DNA of 64,000 nucleotides from CAITZA01 sp937915285 (GTDB taxonomy: Bacteria > Desulfobacterota > Desulfomonilia > Desulfomonilales > Desulfomonilaceae). The position numbers were made by a program, and so were the translations under genes. The stretch covers positions 1-64,000 of the forward strand of contig DAISIV010000006.1 in the NCBI GenBank assembly GCA_036821825.1, written 5' to 3'. The notes under the pieces were generated by a model. The model saw only the letters and a program-made list of their open reading frames with translations, was not told the DNA's origin and did not search any database. Position 1 is the stretch's first letter. The number at the start of each line of letters is the position of its first letter. Of this stretch, positions 58,587 to 64,000 are shown in pieces.

Positions 58587-60602
58587 ATGGAATCTCACAT
58601 ACTGACCGATATAATTGTGATTTGCGGCTTGGCTCTTGGAGTGACTTACCTGTGCAACAGGTTTGGAATACCGGCCATTGTAGGTTTTCTTTTCACAGGG
58701 ATAATCTCGGGTCCTCACGGATTGGGACTAATAAACGAAATCCATGTCGTGGAGCAGTTTGCCGAGGTCGGGGTTGTTTGCCTACTGTTTACAATAGGCC
58801 TGGAATTCTCCATAGAGAATCTGTTGCAGATAAGGACAATAGCTTTGGTGGGAGGAGCCGTTCAGGTCCTGGCGACTTTGTTTGCCTGCCTGTGGATCGG
58901 TACAAGCTTCGGGCTGGAATACAACCAGGCCGTGTTTTTCGGACTGCTGGTCTCATTGAGCAGTACCGCAATCGTACTTCAGATTCTTCAGCGTACCGGT
59001 GACATATCCAGTCCTCACGGTAGAATGTCGCTAGGCATACTGATATTCCAGGATATTGCCGTTATTCCAATGACATTGCTGGTCCCACTTCTGGCCGGCG
59101 GTACCGATAGCCTTTCCAATACCCTCATTATGCTTACAGTCAAAGCCGTGGGGGTATTTGTGATCGTGCTTGCTGCAGCCAAATGGTTTATTCCCAATGC
59201 GCTGTATCAGGTGGCCAAGCTTAAGGACCGGGAACTCTTTTTTCTTGGGGTAGTGTTCATTGGCCTTGGCATTGCCTGGATTACATCAGAGGCCGGTTTG
59301 TCGCTTGCGTTAGGGGCATTTCTGGCAGGTCTTATAATATCGGAATCTGATTACGGTCACCGGGCGCTGGGATCGGTTATACCCTTCAGAGACCTTTTTA
59401 CGAGCTTCTTTTTTGTTTCCATAGGGATGTTGCTGGACCTCAAGTTTTTTGCCGGAAATCCGCTTTCCATAGTATTTGCTGCATTTGTTCTTCTGGCTTT
59501 GAAATTCGTCACATCAGGACTGCCAGCCATTATATTGGGTTTTCCTCTGAAGACGGCCATTTTCACCGGACTTGCCTTGTGCGGTATCGGGGAATTCGCA
59601 TTCGTTCTTCTGGCGACAGGTTACAAGCTGAAACTTGTCGATCCCCAATTTTACCAGTTCTTTCTCGGCATCTCGATTCTAACAATGATATTAGCTCCGT
59701 TTCTCATGGCGTCGGGTCCTCGTGTAACGGATCTGTTCTACAGGGCGCCTTGGCCAGACAGGCTAAAAAGTGGTCTCAAAAAAACCCCGATTGAGGATGA
59801 TGAGGAATCACTGTTCAATCATCTCATAATAGTTGGTTACGGCTTGAACGGACGTCATCTTTATCAGGCGTCCAGAGTTGCAAACATACCTGTTGTCATC
59901 ATCGAGATGAATCCCGAGACGGTCAGGAAGGAGAAGGCTCAGGGAGTCCCGATCTTCTACGGGGACGCCTCCCAGGAGGCCGTGCTTGAACACGCAAGAG
60001 TACACGACGCACGATCCATGGCTATAGTGATTTCCGACCCTGCAGCCACCAGAAGAGTGGTTGAAACAGCCAAGAGATTAAACCCAAGTCTTTACGTTGT
60101 TTCCAGAACCAGATATGTTACGGAAATGGAACCGCTCTACGAACTCGGCGCGGATGTTGTCATCCCCGAGGACTATGAAGCGTCTGTGGAAGTTCTCAAC
60201 CACGTCCTTAACAGATACCTGGTTCCGCGTGAGGACATTGAGAAGTTCGTAGCCCAGGTTAGAGCAGACCATTATGGCATGTTGAGGAGCCTTGTTCCGG
60301 GTGAACAGACCGTCTGCAATCTGGAACTTTATGTTCCGGACGCCGATATTACGACCTTGCGGGTTCACGAGGGGTCAGTATTGCAAAATCAGACTCTGGC
60401 TGAACTCAAGCTCAGGAAAGAACACGGGGTCACGGTACTTGCCATAAGACGTGGTCCGAAGATCATAAGCAATCCCGGCGCAGACGATATGATAATGGCG
60501 AACGATTCAATGATAGTAATGGGCGAGACCGATGGCGTGATATCACTGGCGGAAATGGCCAGGACGGAAAAGCCCTTGGACTCTCAGAAAATGATTGCCT
60601 AA
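58587..60602 (+). CDS. CPA2/Kef-type cation:proton antiporter
   Basis: This 671-residue membrane protein has about 12-13 spans of the CPA2 fold (residues about 8-390), including a Pro/Gly-rich LFTIGLEFS and LGILIFQDIAVIPM. A cytoplasmic TrkA-N/RCK domain follows (about 410-530, HLIIVGYGLNGRHL and GDASQEAVLEHARV), then a TrkA-C domain (about 575-655). KefB/KefC-like systems release K+ in exchange for H+ under stress. The TrkA-N domain binds NAD(H) or a nucleotide. No ribosome-binding site lies close to the ATG. Confidence 0.88.
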   Translation: MESHILTDIIVICGLALGVTYLCNRFGIPAIVGFLFTGIISGPHGLGLINEIHVVEQFAEVGVVCLLFTIGLEFSIENLLQIRTIALVGGAVQVLATLFACLWIGTSFGLEYNQAVFFGLLVSLSSTAIVLQILQRTGDISSPHGRMSLGILIFQDIAVIPMTLLVPLLAGGTDSLSNTLIMLTVKAVGVFVIVLAAAKWFIPNALYQVAKLKDRELFFLGVVFIGLGIAWITSEAGLSLALGAFLAGLIISESDYGHRALGSVIPFRDLFTSFFFVSIGMLLDLKFFAGNPLSIVFAAFVLLALKFVTSGLPAIILGFPLKTAIFTGLALCGIGEFAFVLLATGYKLKLVDPQFYQFFLGISILTMILAPFLMASGPRVTDLFYRAPWPDRLKSGLKKTPIEDDEESLFNHLIIVGYGLNGRHLYQASRVANIPVVIIEMNPETVRKEKAQGVPIFYGDASQEAVLEHARVHDARSMAIVISDPAATRRVVETAKRLNPSLYVVSRTRYVTEMEPLYELGADVVIPEDYEASVEVLNHVLNRYLVPREDIEKFVAQVRADHYGMLRSLVPGEQTVCNLELYVPDADITTLRVHEGSVLQNQTLAELKLRKEHGVTVLAIRRGPKIISNPGADDMIMANDSMIVMGETDGVISLAEMARTEKPLDSQKMIA

Positions 60603-60637
60603 ATGACTAAGTTATCAACAGAAAAGGAGTAAACCAA

Positions 60638-61138
60638 TTGAAAGCTACAATCAAAACCAACAAGGGCGAGATACATCTCAACCTGTTCGCCGACAAAACA
60701 CCGGTTACGGTTGCAAATTTTGTCAACCTTGCTAACCGTGGCTTTTACAATGGACTTAAATTCCACAGGGTTATAGATCAGTTTATGATACAGGGCGGCT
60801 GCCCGAGAGGAACCGGCACGGGTGGTCCCGGTTATAACTTCAAAGACGAATTTGACGCCAGCCTCAGACATAGCAAACCCGGCATTCTCTCAATGGCAAA
60901 CTCAGGGCCTAATTCCAATGGAAGCCAGTTTTTTATCACACATGTTCCTACACCATGGCTTGACGGAAAACATTCGGTATTTGGTGAGGTCGTTGGCGCC
61001 GAGGACCAGAAAGTTGTAAACGCCATTAGAAACGGTGACGTAATGGAATCCATAACCATCGAAGGCGATCCAGCGGACTTATTCGCAATAACCAATGAAT
61101 ACCTCGAAAAATGGAATAAGGCGCTTGACGGAAAATAA
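60638..61138 (+). CDS. Peptidyl-prolyl cis-trans isomerase, cyclophilin type
   Basis: This 166-residue enzyme catalyses proline isomerisation to help protein folding. It has the cyclophilin core FHRVIDQFMIQGGCP, GTGTGGPGYNFKDE and NGSQFFITHVPTPWLDGKH, and no signal peptide, so it is probably cytoplasmic. It starts with TTG, nine bases after AAAAGGAG. It follows the antiporter by 35 bp on the same strand. Confidence 0.93.
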   Translation: MKATIKTNKGEIHLNLFADKTPVTVANFVNLANRGFYNGLKFHRVIDQFMIQGGCPRGTGTGGPGYNFKDEFDASLRHSKPGILSMANSGPNSNGSQFFITHVPTPWLDGKHSVFGEVVGAEDQKVVNAIRNGDVMESITIEGDPADLFAITNEYLEKWNKALDGK

Positions 61139-61325
61139 AAAGGACGCTCAGCGTTCCCGCTTAATCATAGTGTCCGCAATCTAACCGGCGTAAGCCCGAG
61201 AAATGATCGTTTTAAAAGAAACGCTTTTGGTCATTCATCAGGACTGGATACCCGTCCAAAAAGGCGGTTGATCTGTAAACGCCTATTTGTAACAGGGAAT
61301 CCAGCCTGCCCCCTCCGCAAAGCCT

Positions 61326-62645
61326 TCAGGAAAGTTTTTTGGAGCCTATAAGTTCTGTTACACCCTGACCAAGTCGAACAGATGCGCTCAGAGTTCTGTC
61401 TTCGGGATAATACTGTGAGGAATCTGTAATGAAGAGGTTCCTGATGGTAGTTTCATAACCCGGCATGACAGTGCTGAAGCCGACCCTGCAGACCGCCTGA
61501 GCGTTCCAGTCCCTGAAAACCCTCCATTGCAGGATTTCTTCTTCACTGAAATCAGGCTTGATCTTTCTCAGGGCAGCAACATATTCCCTGAAAAGGGCTT
61601 CATCTGAGGCTTGCCATTTGGGGTCATCCGAACTTGAATAATAGGGAATGTAGAGTATACGAGAGTTTATCAGGTCAGGCCGGGGATTGAGGTTGGTAGT
61701 CTCCACCACGCCGTTGAACGCTATTTCGCTATCATTGACATTCAGCCAGAAGTTGTTTGTGAAAGGCCTTTTCACCAGCATGAGCATGCAAACCACATTT
61801 ATGTAGTCTATAGTTTCCAACCTCTCAAAGAAGCTGTCTTTAATTTCTACAAGCCTAAGCAGGTTTGGCAGTGCGCAAGTGGAAAGGGTGACATCCGATT
61901 TCAGAATTTCCCCGGTTTCCAGTTCGACCCCGGTTGCGACCCCAGCCTCAACCGTGATCCTGCGAACCCGCGAGTTGGTCATGAGTTCAAAATCACTATT
62001 TTGAGACACTTTTCCATGAATGCCGTCGATGAGGTCATAGCACCCCCTCTCCAGAAAACCGTAGCTGTTCACTGCAAGCATGGATGTTCGTGATCTGGCG
62101 ACCCTATGAATCCTGTGCCATATCCATGCCGCTGATATCTGGTCGTGGTACTTTCCGAATTTGATTCTGAGTAAAGGGTCCCATATGGCATTGTAGGCCT
62201 GGAGCCCTATATTCCTTATCAGCCAGGGCCGGGCCGGGATTTTGTCCAGGGAACTCCAGCTCTGCCTCCATTGAGATAGAAATGCGTGAGCCCCAAAACG
62301 CAGACGCTGGGAAAAAGGCGCAGGACTGAACCTCAGCAGATCATAAGGGGTGTTGAACGGAAAAATTCGACCGTCTATATAACAACTAGTTGAGGCTTCC
62401 CTCCAGGAGAGTTTAGCAGTTAACCCAAGTTCATCTATCAAATTGACAAGTTCATGATCTTCGCGACAAATGAAATGATAATATTTCTCTACCGGCGCCC
62501 CATCAAAGTCAACCGATGCCGCAAGACCTCCCAATAAGCCTGAGGATTCTAAGACCCTAACCTTCCAGCCAAGTTTCAGAAAGCTGTAAGCCGCTGTAAG
62601 ACCTGTTATGCCAGCGCCTACTATTGTTACTGATTTCTTATTCAA
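61326..62645 (-). CDS. FAD-dependent amine-oxidase/protoporphyrinogen-oxidase-like protein
   Basis: This 439-residue flavoprotein has the N-terminal dinucleotide fold VTIVGAGITGLTAAYSFLKLGW and the second FAD-contact stretch LGGLAASVDFDG, followed by the C-terminal TDSSQYYPEDRTLSASVRLGQ. Proteins of this type include protoporphyrinogen oxidases, desaturases and UDP-glycan-linked oxidoreductases found in polysaccharide clusters. The long middle region contains Trp/Arg-rich helices that suggest a membrane-associated substrate. Next to it on the same strand is a B12-binding radical SAM gene, so the two may act on one lipid or glycan. The exact reaction is unknown. Confidence 0.72.
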   Translation of the reverse strand: MNKKSVTIVGAGITGLTAAYSFLKLGWKVRVLESSGLLGGLAASVDFDGAPVEKYYHFICREDHELVNLIDELGLTAKLSWREASTSCYIDGRIFPFNTPYDLLRFSPAPFSQRLRFGAHAFLSQWRQSWSSLDKIPARPWLIRNIGLQAYNAIWDPLLRIKFGKYHDQISAAWIWHRIHRVARSRTSMLAVNSYGFLERGCYDLIDGIHGKVSQNSDFELMTNSRVRRITVEAGVATGVELETGEILKSDVTLSTCALPNLLRLVEIKDSFFERLETIDYINVVCMLMLVKRPFTNNFWLNVNDSEIAFNGVVETTNLNPRPDLINSRILYIPYYSSSDDPKWQASDEALFREYVAALRKIKPDFSEEEILQWRVFRDWNAQAVCRVGFSTVMPGYETTIRNLFITDSSQYYPEDRTLSASVRLGQGVTELIGSKKLS

Positions 62646-62693
62646 AATGCTTCAATCACTTCCAGAATGTACATTTGCCTGAATCCTCAGCAA

Positions 62694-64000
62694 TCAGGAA
62701 AGTAGATAGTCCTTGGCCCTAACCAGGAGCGATTTAAAATGATGCGGGCTTTTAATTTCAGTCAGCATCTTGAACAAAATCTTGGGCCTCAGGTGAAATT
62801 CCAGAAACGCCCTTCGCTGGAATGATTTCAATTCACTTGTTGAAATACCCTTTGGTGCATAGGGCGTATTTGAATAAGCGAGATTTTCCCAGTCGGGTGG
62901 GCCTATTTCTCCAGAATCCAGGAGTCGCTGTGTCGCCAATGTTCCAGGCAAGGGTAGGAAGTTACTGAAATGAGCCCTCTTTAAGGGCAGACTCTTGGCA
63001 AAGTCGATAGTTTTCCGGATATCCTCTTTGGTTTCTCCGGGGTATCCGAGTAGAAAAAAACCGGACGGCTCAATTCCCGATTCTGCTATCATTTGAACTT
63101 TTTCCCTGATCATGTCAACGGTCAGCTTCTTGTTCATCGCATCCAGGATACGCTGCGAGCCTGACTCTATACCAACAGTGAAAGCGTACGCCCCCGTTTT
63201 TTTCATCCAGGCCAGGGTTTCCCTATCAATGGTGTTTAAACGAAGACCATTAGGGAAAGTATAATTGATTCCCCACTTCCTGGAATCCAGTATCCTGCAG
63301 AATTCGAGAACACGGGTCCTTGACATGTTGAACATGTCATCTATGAAATGAAATTCCCTTACACCGTAATGCTTGTACAGCGTCTCCATTTCCCCAAACA
63401 CGCTATCCAGAGAGCGAAAACGCAGTTTGTTACCCATGTTGACCGGGGAACCGCAGAAAGCGCAAGTGTATGGGCATCCTCTTGTTGTGGCGATCGGCGC
63501 TATGGGGAATTGCCTGTAAAAAGCTCCTTGAGGAGCGTCAGGATATTTGTCCGGAGGCATAAGGTCCCAGGCAGGAAAACCGAGAGCGTCCAGATCCTCG
63601 ATGTAAGCACGCTCATTTGCCCGTTCCACCCCTTCGGACCTGTGGACCAGACCGGGAATTGATTCCAGTTCGATGGCTTCTTTCAGAATGGAGCGGCGAG
63701 CAAACAACGGCAGGCTAACCTCGGATTCTCCCATAAAACCAAAGTCCACACCCGGGAAATCTGAGAATATAGACGTCCCGGTGGCAGATACGTGAGGCCC
63801 TCCCAAAATTATCATGGCGCCGGGAATCTTTTGTTTGATGAGATTTATGCTGTCCCTAACAGACACAAAATCTGATGAAAATACCTGGAATCCGATTATC
63901 CGTGGATTGAGGGATACCAGTTTGTCAACCAGTTGGGGTATTGAGAGATTTTCCCTGATTGAGTCAATTATGGTCACACTGTTGAAACCGGCCCGTCTCA
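62694..64000 (-). CDS. B12-binding radical SAM protein (5' end outside the window)
   Basis: The frame is open from 62694 through the right edge, giving at least 435 residues. Codons before the GTG at 63977 read RRAGFNSVTIIDS, which continues a B12-binding-domain pattern, so I treat the gene as truncated by the window. Visible domains are the end of a cobalamin-binding domain (MIILGGPHVSAT), a radical SAM core with cluster motif GCPYTCAFCGSP, then EFHFIDDMFNMSR and a C-terminal region (SGFFLLGYPGETKEDI). Members methylate or rearrange unreactive carbons of lipids, antibiotics or cofactors. The partner is the FAD protein downstream, 48 bp away. Confidence 0.82.
   Translation of the reverse strand, partial: RRAGFNSVTIIDSIRENLSIPQLVDKLVSLNPRIIGFQVFSSDFVSVRDSINLIKQKIPGAMIILGGPHVSATGTSIFSDFPGVDFGFMGESEVSLPLFARRSILKEAIELESIPGLVHRSEGVERANERAYIEDLDALGFPAWDLMPPDKYPDAPQGAFYRQFPIAPIATTRGCPYTCAFCGSPVNMGNKLRFRSLDSVFGEMETLYKHYGVREFHFIDDMFNMSRTRVLEFCRILDSRKWGINYTFPNGLRLNTIDRETLAWMKKTGAYAFTVGIESGSQRILDAMNKKLTVDMIREKVQMIAESGIEPSGFFLLGYPGETKEDIRKTIDFAKSLPLKRAHFSNFLPLPGTLATQRLLDSGEIGPPDWENLAYSNTPYAPKGISTSELKSFQRRAFLEFHLRPKILFKMLTEIKSPHHFKSLLVRAKDYLLS

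Noticed and set aside
1..64000. CRISPR arrays, rRNA, tRNA, insertion sequences and retroelements
   Set aside because: No regularly spaced repeats, no transposase or reverse transcriptase motifs and no recognisable RNA genes were seen in any part of the window.

Overview
The window looks like the chromosome of a Gram-negative, anaerobic member of the Desulfobacterota (the former Deltaproteobacteria). The basis is the gene mix rather than any one marker. It has an outer-membrane LPS assembly protein (LptD), two enzymes diagnostic of anaerobic benzoyl-CoA degradation (the ring-opening hydrolase BamA/Oah and a dienoyl-CoA hydratase of the Dch/BamR type), a DapL-like aminotransferase, a sigma-54 activator, and a very dense set of PAS/GAF sensor kinases. 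No rRNA, tRNA or CRISPR array was recognised.

Region 1 (1-16.3 kb): an accessory island. A MNT/HEPN toxin-antitoxin pair (mntA-hepT) faces a minus-strand block of about 18 phage genes. In order of transcription these are a small leader gene, portal, scaffold, HK97-fold capsid protein, a lysis group (XhlA-like protein, membrane protein, NlpC/P60 hydrolase, holin-like protein), head-tail adaptor, large tail/nozzle protein, a cysteine-rich protein and small unknowns. A separate promoter then serves a module ending in the large terminase. The set suggests a short-tailed (podovirus-like) virion. No integrase, repressor or replication gene is visible, so it is a defective prophage, a domesticated particle (gene-transfer-agent-like), or a prophage whose other half lies left of the window.

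Region 2 (16.4-37.9 kb): host metabolism and envelope. It holds a radical SAM enzyme with a DMT-type exporter; a 416-bp gap carrying a predicted folded element; a sigma-54 activator, lptD and folC in one run; a lipoprotein hydrolase; an RND exporter; pyruvate kinase; and a TonB-domain protein. Next comes the aromatic-acid group (thiolase, DUF35 partner, BamA, Dch-like hydratase), then a DapL-like aminotransferase and carA.

Region 3 (37.9-56.0 kb): signal transduction. One long minus-strand chemosensory cluster (HEAT-repeat protein, CheR, CheY, CheA, a CHASE3-like chemoreceptor, a two-domain CheW, CheB) is bracketed by histidine kinases. A 5TM/four-PAS kinase and a lone receiver protein follow.

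Region 4 (56.2-64 kb): HMG-CoA lyase, an AAA+ ATPase with a DUF4032-like front end, a CPA2/Kef-type antiporter, a cyclophilin, an NAD(P)/FAD amine-oxidase-like protein, and a B12-binding radical SAM protein that runs off the right edge.

The most unusual parts are the structural-only phage block with its terminase at the distal end, its cysteine-rich protein, the structured element at 18301-18372, the terminator between bamA and the hydratase gene, and the chemosensory cluster with a tandem CheW and a HEAT-repeat partner.
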